From positions 1-40,697 of the IMG/VR virus record IMGVR_UViG_3300018891_000032: 40,697 nucleotides of DNA. One strand, written 5' to 3'. Within the stretch, counting starts at the first letter, position 1; every line of letters begins with the position of its first letter. The translations under genes were made by a program, and so were the position numbers. This DNA comes from a virus. The notes under the pieces were generated by a model that made no database searches, was not told where the DNA came from, and saw nothing but the letters and a program-made list of their open reading frames with translations. Positions 7,125 to 14,453 of this stretch are shown in pieces.

Positions 7125-7907
7125 ATGCAAGCACTCCAGAACGTTTTCAGCTTTCATGAAAAACAGGTGCGGGTTGTGGTGAAAGACGGCGATCCGTGGT
7201 TTGTGGCAAAAGATGTGTGCGAACCACTTGGTTTAGAAAACGTAAGTCTGGCAATCAATGGTCGAGCCGATCGTCCTGACAGCGGTCTCGACCCAGACGA
7301 AAAGGGGATTGCCATTGTCAATACCCCTGGAGGACCGCAGGAGATGGCGGTTGTTAACGAACCCGGTCTCTACAGCTTGGTGATGAAGAGTCGGAAGCCG
7401 GAAGCGAAAGCCTTCAAGCGTTGGATCACCCATGAAGTCATTCCGTCGATCCGCAAGCACGGTATGTACGCCAAAGACGAGTTGCTCGACAATCCAGACC
7501 TGCTGCTGGATGTTGTGTCCAAGCTCAAAGAAGAACGGGACAAGCGGATTGCTGCAGAGAGGCGCATTGAACTGGATCGTCCCAAAGTGATCTTTGCTGA
7601 GGCTCTGGAGACGTCGAACACGAGCATCCTGATCGGTGAGTTGGCAAAAATCCTGAAACAAAACGGCATCGACATCGGCCAGAATCGACTTTTCGCTCTT
7701 CTCAGGGAGCAAGGGTATCTTGGACGCAAAGGCGAGTATTACAATATGCCGACCCAGCGATCCATGGATCTGGGACTGTTTGAGATCAAGACACGGACGA
7801 TCAACAACCCGGACGGCAGCGTGCGTGTCACCAAGACAACGAAAGTTACAGGCAAGGGTCAAATGTACTTCGTAAACAAATTCAAAAATGAAAAGCGTCC
7901 GGCATAG
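7125..7907 (+). CDS. Phage antirepressor (BRO-N and KilA-C domains)
   Basis: A 260-aa protein. The N-terminal Bro-N domain (VFSFHEKQVRVVVKDG...WFVAKDVCEPLGLEN... to about residue 105, with the FKRWITHEVIPSIRKHG signature) is joined to a C-terminal KilA-C/ANT domain (IGELAKILKQNGIDIGQNRL...GYLGRKGEYYNMPTQ). Such proteins titrate or displace repressors. I chose ATG 7125 because AGGAGG lies 8 nt upstream; an ATG at 7083 overlapping the previous stop would add 14 residues. Confidence 0.9.
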   Translation: MQALQNVFSFHEKQVRVVVKDGDPWFVAKDVCEPLGLENVSLAINGRADRPDSGLDPDEKGIAIVNTPGGPQEMAVVNEPGLYSLVMKSRKPEAKAFKRWITHEVIPSIRKHGMYAKDELLDNPDLLLDVVSKLKEERDKRIAAERRIELDRPKVIFAEALETSNTSILIGELAKILKQNGIDIGQNRLFALLREQGYLGRKGEYYNMPTQRSMDLGLFEIKTRTINNPDGSVRVTKTTKVTGKGQMYFVNKFKNEKRPA

Positions 7908-7925
7908 GACGGGAGGGGAAGAGAC

Positions 7926-8078
7926 ATGAGATTGTTGCAGGAAGTGTTGATGAGCAAGCTTTTGCGGCACGGAATAACAGAAGCGTGCGGTAAGCCGTTG
8001 GAGAAAGCCAGCATTGACGAACTGATGGACGAATGGCACCGGTATGAAGCGCAGCGGAACGGCAAGCGGTCGGCGTAA
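7926..8078 (+). CDS. Small phage protein (FbpA-like motif, tentative)
   Basis: A 50-aa protein with KLLRHGITEACGKPLEKAS and IDELMDEW. This layout resembles the Fur-regulated basic protein/FbpA-like small proteins common in Bacillus prophages; the match is by eye only. GGGAGGGGAAG lies upstream. Function unknown. Confidence 0.6.
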   Translation: MRLLQEVLMSKLLRHGITEACGKPLEKASIDELMDEWHRYEAQRNGKRSA

Positions 8079-8090
8079 GGGGATTGGATC

Positions 8091-8483
8091 ATGAGTGGAG
8101 TGAAAGAGCTGCGCCTCATCATCCCCGGTAACCCGCCGACGCTAAACCACGTGTATCGAAACGTGGCAGTCAATCGGCGGATCACCACGCGAGACGGACA
8201 GAAATGGGTCAGAGACGTGCAAATGCTTGCCCAGGCGGCCATCAACCAGCAGGGGTGGCAAAAGAGCACAGACGAAAAGCTGGTCGCCGAGGTGATGATC
8301 TACTGGCCGACCCGCCGCAAACGAGACGTGGAGAACGTCGGTAAGCTCTTGTGGGACGCATTGGAGGGCATCGTCTACGAAAACGACCAGTGGCTGCTAC
8401 CGCGGTACATAGACTTCCAGGTGGACAAAGCTAACCCGCGGGTTGAGATCAAGTTTTACCTGTTGGGGGAGGGAGCCGCATGA
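8091..8483 (+). CDS. rusA: RusA-like Holliday junction resolvase
   Basis: A 130-aa RusA-type endonuclease. The core RKRDVENVGKLLWDAL then GIVYENDQW gives the acidic cluster Asp79, Asp89 and Asp99, equivalent to the catalytic aspartates of RusA. It resolves recombination junctions before packaging. Its stop overlaps the next start (ATGA at 8480). Early-region context with YqaJ and RecT supports the role. Confidence 0.88.
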   Translation: MSGVKELRLIIPGNPPTLNHVYRNVAVNRRITTRDGQKWVRDVQMLAQAAINQQGWQKSTDEKLVAEVMIYWPTRRKRDVENVGKLLWDALEGIVYENDQWLLPRYIDFQVDKANPRVEIKFYLLGEGAA

Positions 8484-8695
8484 GTACATCAAACGTCTAT
8501 TTTGCTGGTCCTGAAGGAATCTTGAATCGGAACAAGCTGAAAGGTAGCCCCGCTGGTGAGGTAAAAACCTACCACCTAAGCGCGGAAGAAAGACAGCAGT
8601 TGATTGAAAAGTACGGTCCCGTACTGAGAAAACGATTTAGCAAGACCACGATCATTCGCGACTTTGACCGAAACACCGGCAGCTACCATGGATAG
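8480..8695 (+). CDS. Hypothetical phage protein (71 aa)
   Basis: A 71-aa charged protein (MSTSNVYFAGPEGILNRNK...) overlapping the rusA stop by 4 nt with GGGGGAGGG upstream. No domain recognised. Its 3' end overlaps by 13 nt a convergent minus-strand gene. Confidence 0.6.
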   Translation: MSTSNVYFAGPEGILNRNKLKGSPAGEVKTYHLSAEERQQLIEKYGPVLRKRFSKTTIIRDFDRNTGSYHG

Positions 8696-8898
8696 GCACG
8701 GCCATCGCCACCGAACAGTTCCCGGACGTGGCGGTAAACGCGGACGTGTAAGTCTGGGAAGACGACAGCGACTTCGCCATCGGTCAGTTGTAAGCAGGCA
8801 ATTTGTTCGAGTGTAAACGGGATTTCCCTGGAAGCTAACGTCTCGCGTAGGTAGTTCAGTTCACTCCATGGTACCGAGTAGTAAAACGACTTCTTCAT
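8683..8898 (-). CDS. Hypothetical minus-strand protein (71 aa)
   Basis: A 71-aa protein starting MKKSFYYSVPWSELNYLRET, with AAAGGAG 9-12 nt upstream on the minus strand. It opposes the early operon. No domain recognised. Together with the small membrane protein at 9007-9192 it may be expressed in the lysogen (inference). Confidence 0.55.
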   Translation of the reverse strand: MKKSFYYSVPWSELNYLRETLASREIPFTLEQIACLQLTDGEVAVVFPDLHVRVYRHVRELFGGDGRAYPW

Positions 8899-9006
8899 AT
8901 GCTCACGCTCCTTTAAGTGAACGTAACACGGAGAGTTGGGACAAAAAAAGAAGGTGGGGTCAGAGTACGATTTCAGTCTGTAGGGTGGGAACGCACGCTC
9001 AATTAT

Positions 9007-9192
9007 TTAAAATTTAAAACCCTTCCAGAAAGTGAGGGTAGCAAGAGCAAAGAAAATAAGTGAAGCAAAAAGATGAACCCATGATCTTTTGAAAATTGAA
9101 GCAACTAAAAGAGAAATTCCAATAACGAAAAACCCAACTGGGATAAGTATTAATCCGGAAACAATATACCAACCGATTTCTTCACCGAACAT
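9007..9192 (-). CDS. Small two-helix membrane protein
   Basis: A 61-aa protein with two hydrophobic segments (about 8-30 and 38-56) separated by a short FKRSW turn, so a hairpin in the cell membrane. AGGGGTGA lies 7 nt upstream of the start. The region is more AT-rich than the neighbours. Opposite orientation to the early operon suggests a moron expressed from the prophage; function unknown. Confidence 0.6.
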   Translation of the reverse strand: MFGEEIGWYIVSGLILIPVGFFVIGISLLVASIFKRSWVHLFASLIFFALATLTFWKGFKF

Positions 9193-9301
9193 TAATTAGT
9201 CACCCCTATCGTCATTTGAAAAATTATACTATTTGACCAGGGTGAACGGTACTAAAGACATAAACACAACTCGCAGTTTGTATCCACGGGAGGAGAACGG
9301 G

Positions 9302-9700
9302 ATGCAAGCAGAATGTGAAACAAAAAAGCGCGATGCATCGACTGATCTTGAGCTGTGTGAAACAGCTACGCCGGGGCCTTGGAGCTGCGTATGCGATGAA
9401 GTCGAGGTCAAAGTAAGCGGAGTAACAGCCCGGATCGTTTTCGTCAAGTCACTACGTGGCGAGGCGGACGCCCGTTTCATCGCCGAAGCCCGTCAAGCAT
9501 TGCCTTACTGGATACAACAGGCGGTCGCAGCAGAGACGGAAGTGGAACGGTTGAAGGCGGAAAACGCTCGAGTGGTTGCGCTGGCTGGTGCTGGATACGA
9601 AAAGCTGGTCATGGCGCTCCAGACGATCGCTAAGGAAACAGACGATCCGGGAGCGAGAGAATGTGCGGAAGACGCGCTGGAATCAAACGTTCGCGCCTGA
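9302..9700 (+). CDS. Ea22-like phage protein
   Basis: A 132-aa protein. The ATPGPW motif, the ADARFIAEARQALPYWIQ segment and the following coiled coil (AAETEVERLKAENARV) are the pattern of the Ead/Ea22-like family, common in prophages with no fixed function. GGGAGGAG lies 6 nt upstream of ATG 9302; a frame extension to 9233 lacks a ribosome site. Confidence 0.7.
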   Translation: MQAECETKKRDASTDLELCETATPGPWSCVCDEVEVKVSGVTARIVFVKSLRGEADARFIAEARQALPYWIQQAVAAETEVERLKAENARVVALAGAGYEKLVMALQTIAKETDDPGARECAEDALESNVRA

Positions 9701-9785
9701 CAAAAAGAAAAGCCCCTATGCAGGAGCCCGAAAAGATGTTCGCACCACCATTATAACACGGGTAAACGGACAGGGGGAACGGAAG

Positions 9786-9983
9786 ATGAGCGCTGTTGAA
9801 AAACAAGAGATTGTGGTAAAATATCCCTTAGAAAAAGGTGTCAGGGTGGTCATCATCGAGGACGGTAACATCGTGGAAAGCTGCAAGTTGGAAGCTCATC
9901 ACAAGTTCACGATCATAACCCAGGATGACAAGCTACTCGATACCGAGGAAACCAAACGGAAGCGTTACAGAAGAGCCAAATAA
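9786..9983 (+). CDS. XtrA/YqaO-like protein
   Basis: A 65-aa protein. The segment KGVRVVIIEDGNIVESCKLEAH followed by KFTIITQDDKL resembles the XtrA/YqaO family of PBSX and skin elements, found just before the late sigma-like gene in those elements, which is also the case here. CAGGGGGAAC upstream of ATG 9786. Molecular role unknown. Confidence 0.65.
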   Translation: MSAVEKQEIVVKYPLEKGVRVVIIEDGNIVESCKLEAHHKFTIITQDDKLLDTEETKRKRYRRAK

Positions 9984-10004
9984 ATAGCCTGACCGAAAAG
10001 CGGA

Positions 10005-10057
10005 GGGCGTCAGAATCTTCACCCAAAACGGGTGTGTTCTGGCGTCCTTTTTATTTT
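10005..10057 (+). terminator. Intrinsic terminator after the XtrA-like gene
   Basis: An 11-bp outer stem (GGGCGTCAGAA/TTCTGGCGTCC, two G-U pairs) with an inner ACCC/GGGT, then TTTTTATTTT. It would limit early read-through into the late regulator. Confidence 0.8.
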
Positions 10058-10077
10058 GCCAGAGAGGAGGACGGACC

Positions 10078-10305
10078 GTGGCAAAAATCAGAGACATCAT
10101 GGAGTTCAAGCAAAAGAGAGAGAAAGAACCGATCAACTTTGCCGAGCATGTCCAGCGTGCGCAGGAACGGCTATGTCACAGAGAAAAACAACGGAAACAG
10201 CCCGGGCAGCCAGCGAAAGAAATCTCATTAGAGGAATACCGGCGTTTGATGGGAGACGTGGGGGCGCGGCGATTCCTTAAAGACCGGGGTAACAGGCGCA
10301 AATAG
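10078..10305 (+). CDS. Hypothetical basic protein (75 aa)
   Basis: A 75-aa highly basic helical protein (MAKIRDIMEFKQKREKEP...). GTG 10078 has AGGAGG 7 nt upstream. Lies between a terminator and the sigma-like gene. Function unknown; basic charge could allow nucleic-acid binding. Confidence 0.6.
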   Translation: MAKIRDIMEFKQKREKEPINFAEHVQRAQERLCHREKQRKQPGQPAKEISLEEYRRLMGDVGARRFLKDRGNRRK

Positions 10306-10326
10306 ACGCAATGGGGAGGGGTTCTC

Positions 10327-10833
10327 ATGCAGGGATTGCTTCGGGAATATAAAGAAACTAGGAAGGCTTTAAAACGTGCCTACGAAGCCCGCAGAGAAGG
10401 CGAGAAGGTGCTGGATGACCAGGCATTAGCTGAGCGGCAAATGATTTCCGATATGATCGGAGATGTTGAATTCGTCATTCAATGGTTGGAGACCGGGCGC
10501 CGGCCGGGGAACAAGCGGGGAGTGGAACGTTTGGCTGCTTATCAGCGAGAGAAACCGATGGACCCGATCCGCATGCAGGCGTTTATTTCGCGATCGACTG
10601 CAGGTAGCCCGGCCAACTTGACAGAGTGGGAACGGCAGCAGATCGAGGACGCGCTGTGTACTCTTAGCGATCGGGAACGGGAGTGTTATGTGTTGGCGCA
10701 TGGGGAGTGCTTCTCCTTCGAGGATATTGCCAATCTACTCGGGATTAGCAAAAGCAGCGTGGCGACGCATATAAAGCGTGCGGAGGCGAAAATATCTAAG
10801 CGACTGATGAACAGCTTATTCCTATTGGGATAG
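10327..10833 (+). CDS. Sigma-like late gene regulator (Xpf type)
   Basis: A 168-aa protein whose C-terminal part (about 112-160: LSDRERECYVLAHGECFSFEDIANLL...SSVATHIKRAEAKI) is a sigma region-4-like helix-turn-helix. The N-terminus is helical. PBSX Xpf has the same role and place: positive control of late genes. Here it is the last regulator before the packaging genes. TGGGGAGGGG ribosome site upstream of ATG 10327. Confidence 0.78.
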   Translation: MQGLLREYKETRKALKRAYEARREGEKVLDDQALAERQMISDMIGDVEFVIQWLETGRRPGNKRGVERLAAYQREKPMDPIRMQAFISRSTAGSPANLTEWERQQIEDALCTLSDRERECYVLAHGECFSFEDIANLLGISKSSVATHIKRAEAKISKRLMNSLFLLG

Positions 10834-10870
10834 GCTGTTTTTGTCGATAAAAGGGGTGGAGGCGATTCAT

Positions 10871-11059
10871 ATGGCATTAGATTTGACTGAAAATGCACCG
10901 TGGATAATGAACGGAGCGATCAAACTGGGGGTGTATACTGTTGGACTTGCTGTTGCCCTTGCGTTGGTAAACACATTGGCACCAAAGTGGATGCGAGGTA
11001 TTATGAGTGCCGCCGTCATGTTGGGCGGCATTTACTTGTTTGCAAAGTGGCTGAGTTAA
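10871..11059 (+). CDS. Small membrane protein
   Basis: A 62-aa protein with two hydrophobic segments (about 20-36 and 42-60) and a short polar turn. GGAGG lies 8 nt upstream of ATG 10871. Placed between the sigma-like gene and a terminator. Function unknown. Confidence 0.6.
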   Translation: MALDLTENAPWIMNGAIKLGVYTVGLAVALALVNTLAPKWMRGIMSAAVMLGGIYLFAKWLS

Positions 11060-11134
11060 AAAGCACATTTTTTGTCACACGAAAGCCAATAGTTATTGAA
11101 AGGAACTTTTCTTTCACTAGAACCCCTTCCATTA

Positions 11135-11162
11135 CCGCCTCGGAAACGGGGCGGGATTTTTT
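11135..11162 (+). terminator. Intrinsic terminator ending the early operon
   Basis: CCGCCTCG-GAAA-CGGGGCGG stem-loop (one G-U pair) followed by six T. It separates the early region from the DGQHR cassette. Confidence 0.85.
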
Positions 11163-11216
11163 CGGATTACCTCAAGTATTCAACACCCAGTTTTTCAAAA
11201 TGGCAATAATTTCGCA

Positions 11217-11244
11217 TTGATTCAAGAGCGGCTCACGATATACT
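11217..11244 (+). promoter_or_regulatory. Promoter of the DGQHR gene
   Basis: -35 TTGATT (11217-11222), 16-bp spacer, -10 TATACT (11239-11244), 42 bp before the gene. Sigma-A-like, so it can work in the lysogen. Confidence 0.6.
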
Positions 11245-11285
11245 CTTAAAAACGTGCATTTTAATATTTTTGAGAGGAGTACATC

Positions 11286-12383
11286 ATGATGTCGCAGCAG
11301 ATGATTAGTGTGAGTTTTATAGGGGCCCGAGGTAATCAATTTGGGAGAAATACATTTGTCGCGATGTTTCCGTTCAATTCACTTGAAAACTTTTTTAAGG
11401 TATTTCCTAATGTTCAGAGAACCGTCTCCCCGAAGAAAGTAAAAGGGATTGCAGAGTACATATTAAAAGGCGATCTAAAGGATAATTACTCGTTTATCAG
11501 TGCATTGACAGTGTCATGTCGTGGAGAGATTGATTATGATGAAAATAGTAAGCAAATAAAAATAGATATCAATTCGGCTCTATCAGTTAACGATGGGCAA
11601 CATAGGTTAGAAGGAATAAAATTGGCTCTTAATGAGATAAAAAAGAAAATGGAACGTGCAACAACAGGTGATGAAAAAAATAATTTCGCAGAACAGTACA
11701 AAAGAATCAGCAATATGACTATCCCAGTCGTCATTTATTCCAACATGAATGAAGAGGCTGAACAGCAACTATTTCATGATCTAAATTTATTGAGTACAAA
11801 ACCGACCCGATCAGTATCTCTGAAATTTGATCAGGTGGATCTCTATAATCGTATGGCCAAAGAACTTGCTAACCAAAATGAATATCTTAAAGCGTTTGGT
11901 GTCGAAAGTGAAGCTGCAATGTTAAAGAAAAAAAGTACAAAAGTTATGCTGTTATCGACTCTTCGAGACACCATTAGTTATATGATTGTAGGATCATCAA
12001 AAGACACAAGAAAATTGCTAAATGAAGATAATTATGATACGAATAAAGAAATGATAGATGAATTATTGAACGAACTATTCAAAGCGCTTCCCGATGATTG
12101 TAATGATAGAGGTAAATACATTCTGGGTTACTCAGGATCATTCCAAGCTATTGCAAAATACATTCACCATCTAATGAATGATGACACAATCATTAACGTG
12201 ACGGAATACATTTCAGGTCTGGGCAGCATTGACTGGAGTCATTCAGCAAAAATTTGGACTGAATTTGGTGGTAAGTATGATGCAATTAAAAATAGAGTGA
12301 TCTTCAACGGTACAAGTGGTGGGAAAAACGGTATTTTTAATGCGCTAATTAAATACAACAAGCCAATTGTTTATTCAAAATAA
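11286..12383 (+). CDS. DndB-like DGQHR-domain protein
   Basis: A 365-aa protein with the DGQHR signature at residues 103-107 (NDGQHRLEG), and surrounding ParB-like core features (VNDGQHRLEGI, then IPVVIYSNMNEEAEQQLFHDLN). Relatives include DndB, regulator of DNA phosphorothioation, and DpdB-type proteins. No dndACDE genes are in the window. The gene is clearly AT-richer than the flanking phage genes and is enclosed by its own promoter and terminator, so it is probably a moron gained by transfer. Possible roles are self-protection, evasion of a modification system or regulation; none is shown. Confidence 0.82.
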   Translation: MMSQQMISVSFIGARGNQFGRNTFVAMFPFNSLENFFKVFPNVQRTVSPKKVKGIAEYILKGDLKDNYSFISALTVSCRGEIDYDENSKQIKIDINSALSVNDGQHRLEGIKLALNEIKKKMERATTGDEKNNFAEQYKRISNMTIPVVIYSNMNEEAEQQLFHDLNLLSTKPTRSVSLKFDQVDLYNRMAKELANQNEYLKAFGVESEAAMLKKKSTKVMLLSTLRDTISYMIVGSSKDTRKLLNEDNYDTNKEMIDELLNELFKALPDDCNDRGKYILGYSGSFQAIAKYIHHLMNDDTIINVTEYISGLGSIDWSHSAKIWTEFGGKYDAIKNRVIFNGTSGGKNGIFNALIKYNKPIVYSK

Positions 12384-12394
12384 GGTTAACCATT

Positions 12395-12421
12395 AAGCAC
12401 CCACCCGGTGCTTTTTCTTTT
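12395..12421 (+). terminator. Terminator of the DGQHR cassette
   Basis: AAGCACC-CACCC-GGTGCTT stem-loop followed by a T-rich stretch (TTTCTTTT), 12 nt after the DGQHR stop. Confidence 0.82.
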
Positions 12422-12457
12422 CCAAAACAAACTCAACCAGGTGGTGGTGATGATGTA

Positions 12458-13195
12458 GTGGCACGAGCACGAAGTCCTGACCGAGACAAAGCATTTGAGA
12501 TGTGGCGCGACAGCGGCGGAACGATGAAGCTAAAAGACATCGCCGATGCCTTGGGGCTGTCGGACACACAGATCCGGAAGTGGAAGAATCAAGACCGATG
12601 GGACGAACGCCTGAATAGTAACGTTACCATTCCCAAAAGTAACGTTACCAAACGTGGCGGGGCGCCAAAGGGGAATAAGAACGCCGTGGGCAACGCGGGA
12701 GGAGCTGCACCGAAAGGGAACAGCAACGCCGTGACTCACGGCTTTTTTCGTCGCATCTTTCCGGATGACGAGGAGACACATGCCATCATCGGGGAGATTG
12801 GCGTGAAGAGCCCGCTGGACATTCTCTGGGAGAACATCGTCATCCAGTACACGGCGATTGCCCGGGCGCAGAAGATCATGTTTGTTCGTGATCAAGAGGA
12901 CCAGACAAAAGTGTTGAAAAAGTTCAAACCCGGCATGTTCGGAGAAGAAATGGAGTGGGAATTGCAGCACGCTTGGGACAAGCACGCTGCCTTTCTGCAG
13001 GCGCAGTCTAGGGCGATGGCTACGCTTCAAGGCTTAATCAAGCGATATGAAGAGATGCTGGTGGCGGCGCTGGGAACCGAGGAACAACGGCTTCGAATTG
13101 AAAAGCTGAAGCTGGAGATTGGCAAGCTGCAGGGCCCCGGCACCGATGACAAGGGAATCGTGATCCAGATCAATTACGGGGATGGTCAAACATGA
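12458..13195 (+). CDS. terS: Terminase small subunit
   Basis: A 245-aa PBSX/XtmA-type small terminase. An N-terminal HTH (about 20-50: MKLKDIADALGLSDTQIRKW) recognises phage DNA. A Gly/Asn/Lys linker (GGAPKGNKNAVGN, repeated as APKGNSNAV) follows, then a helical oligomerisation region. GTG 12458 follows a GGTGGTGGTGAT ribosome region. The stop overlaps the large subunit start by 4 nt. The gene carries a repeated palindrome that may be the packaging site. Confidence 0.85.
   Translation: MARARSPDRDKAFEMWRDSGGTMKLKDIADALGLSDTQIRKWKNQDRWDERLNSNVTIPKSNVTKRGGAPKGNKNAVGNAGGAAPKGNSNAVTHGFFRRIFPDDEETHAIIGEIGVKSPLDILWENIVIQYTAIARAQKIMFVRDQEDQTKVLKKFKPGMFGEEMEWELQHAWDKHAAFLQAQSRAMATLQGLIKRYEEMLVAALGTEEQRLRIEKLKLEIGKLQGPGTDDKGIVIQINYGDGQT
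12617..12650 (+). repeat. Two palindromic repeats inside terS (candidate pac site)
   Basis: AGTAACGTTACCA occurs at 12617-12629 and 12638-12650, 21 bp apart (two helical turns). Each contains the perfect palindrome GTAACGTTAC. The repeat gives a SNVT peptide duplication in the protein. Packaging sites within or near terS are known for several phages; the role here is inferred. Confidence 0.45.
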
Positions 13196-14448
13196 CGGCT
13201 GTACTTGTCCACTTCAATGCTCATTTCCGTGATGCTAACCAGACGCGCAAAAGATACCGGGTCATGAAGGGTTCAGCCGGTTCGGGTAAGTCCGTCAACG
13301 TGGCACAGGACTTCATCATCAAGCTGTCTGATCCGCAATACAAGGGGGCGAACCTCCTCTGCGTCCGGAAGGTCAACGAAACCAACCGGCACAGCACCTT
13401 TGCGGAACTGACCGCGACCATTAATCGTATTTTTGGCAGCCGGGCAGATGAGTTTTGGGAGATTAGGCAGTCGCCGCTGTCCCTTCGCTGCAAGATCACC
13501 GGTAACAGCGTCATCTTTCGTGGCGTTAACGACGCGCGCGACCGAGAAAAGCTGAAATCGATCAACTTCCCCCACGGCAAGCTGACCTGGATATGGGTGG
13601 AAGAGGCGACCGAGCTGCAGGAATCGGACGTTGATATACTGGATGACCGATTGCGCGGTGTGTTGCCGAACCCGAATCTGTACTATCAGATTACGTTCAC
13701 CTTCAACCCGGTGTCGGCCAGCCACTGGATCAAGCGGAAGTATTTCGACATCGATCATCCGGACATTTTTACACACCACTCCACTTATCTACAGAACCGT
13801 TTCATTGACGAGGCTTATCACCGCCGCATGATGCTGCGTAAAGAGCAGGACCCGGACGGTTACCGGGTTTATGGCCTTGGTGAGTGGGGCGAGCTTGGCG
13901 GCCTGATCCTGCACAACTACCATGTTCATGAGTTTGAAACGGCGTTTGAGCGCTTTGATAGCATGAATTTCGGCCAAGACTTTGGCTTCAACCACGCGAA
14001 CGCCATCCTCTTGTTGGGCTGGAAAGACGGGGAACTTTACGTCTGTGATGAGGTCTATGTCCATGAGAAAGACACGGATGAGATCATTGAACTGGCCGTG
14101 GAAAAAGGTTTCGACAAGCGGCTGACTATGTGGTGTGACTCTGCAGAGCCGGACAGGATCAAGACCTGGAAGAAACGTGGATTTGCTGCTAAGGCAGTGA
14201 AGAAGGAACCGGGCAGCGTAAAAGCGCAGATCGACTTCCTCAAACGTCTCAAGATTCACATTCATCCTCGCTGCGTGAACACGATCAAAGAGATCCAGCA
14301 GTGGAAGTGGAAGAAGGATCAGAAGACCGGGAAATACATCGATGAGCCGGTGGAAGTCTTTGATGATGCCATGGCGGCACTTCGGTATGGAATCGAAGGT
14401 AAGCGAACTGATAAGGGGAAAATGCGCGCCGTGAGCTCGCTTTATTAA
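13192..14448 (+). CDS. terL: Terminase large subunit
   Basis: A 418-aa packaging motor and nuclease. Walker A GSAGSGKS at 27-34, Walker B IWVEEA at about 134-139, and an RNase H-like nuclease domain with acidic residues Asp263 (GQDFGF), Asp316 (WCDSAEP) and Asp391/392 (VFDDAMAALRYG). Full length for the phage terminase_3 family. Overlaps terS by 4 nt; the portal follows. Confidence 0.95.
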   Translation: MTAVLVHFNAHFRDANQTRKRYRVMKGSAGSGKSVNVAQDFIIKLSDPQYKGANLLCVRKVNETNRHSTFAELTATINRIFGSRADEFWEIRQSPLSLRCKITGNSVIFRGVNDARDREKLKSINFPHGKLTWIWVEEATELQESDVDILDDRLRGVLPNPNLYYQITFTFNPVSASHWIKRKYFDIDHPDIFTHHSTYLQNRFIDEAYHRRMMLRKEQDPDGYRVYGLGEWGELGGLILHNYHVHEFETAFERFDSMNFGQDFGFNHANAILLLGWKDGELYVCDEVYVHEKDTDEIIELAVEKGFDKRLTMWCDSAEPDRIKTWKKRGFAAKAVKKEPGSVKAQIDFLKRLKIHIHPRCVNTIKEIQQWKWKKDQKTGKYIDEPVEVFDDAMAALRYGIEGKRTDKGKMRAVSSLY

Positions 14449-14453
14449 GGGGG

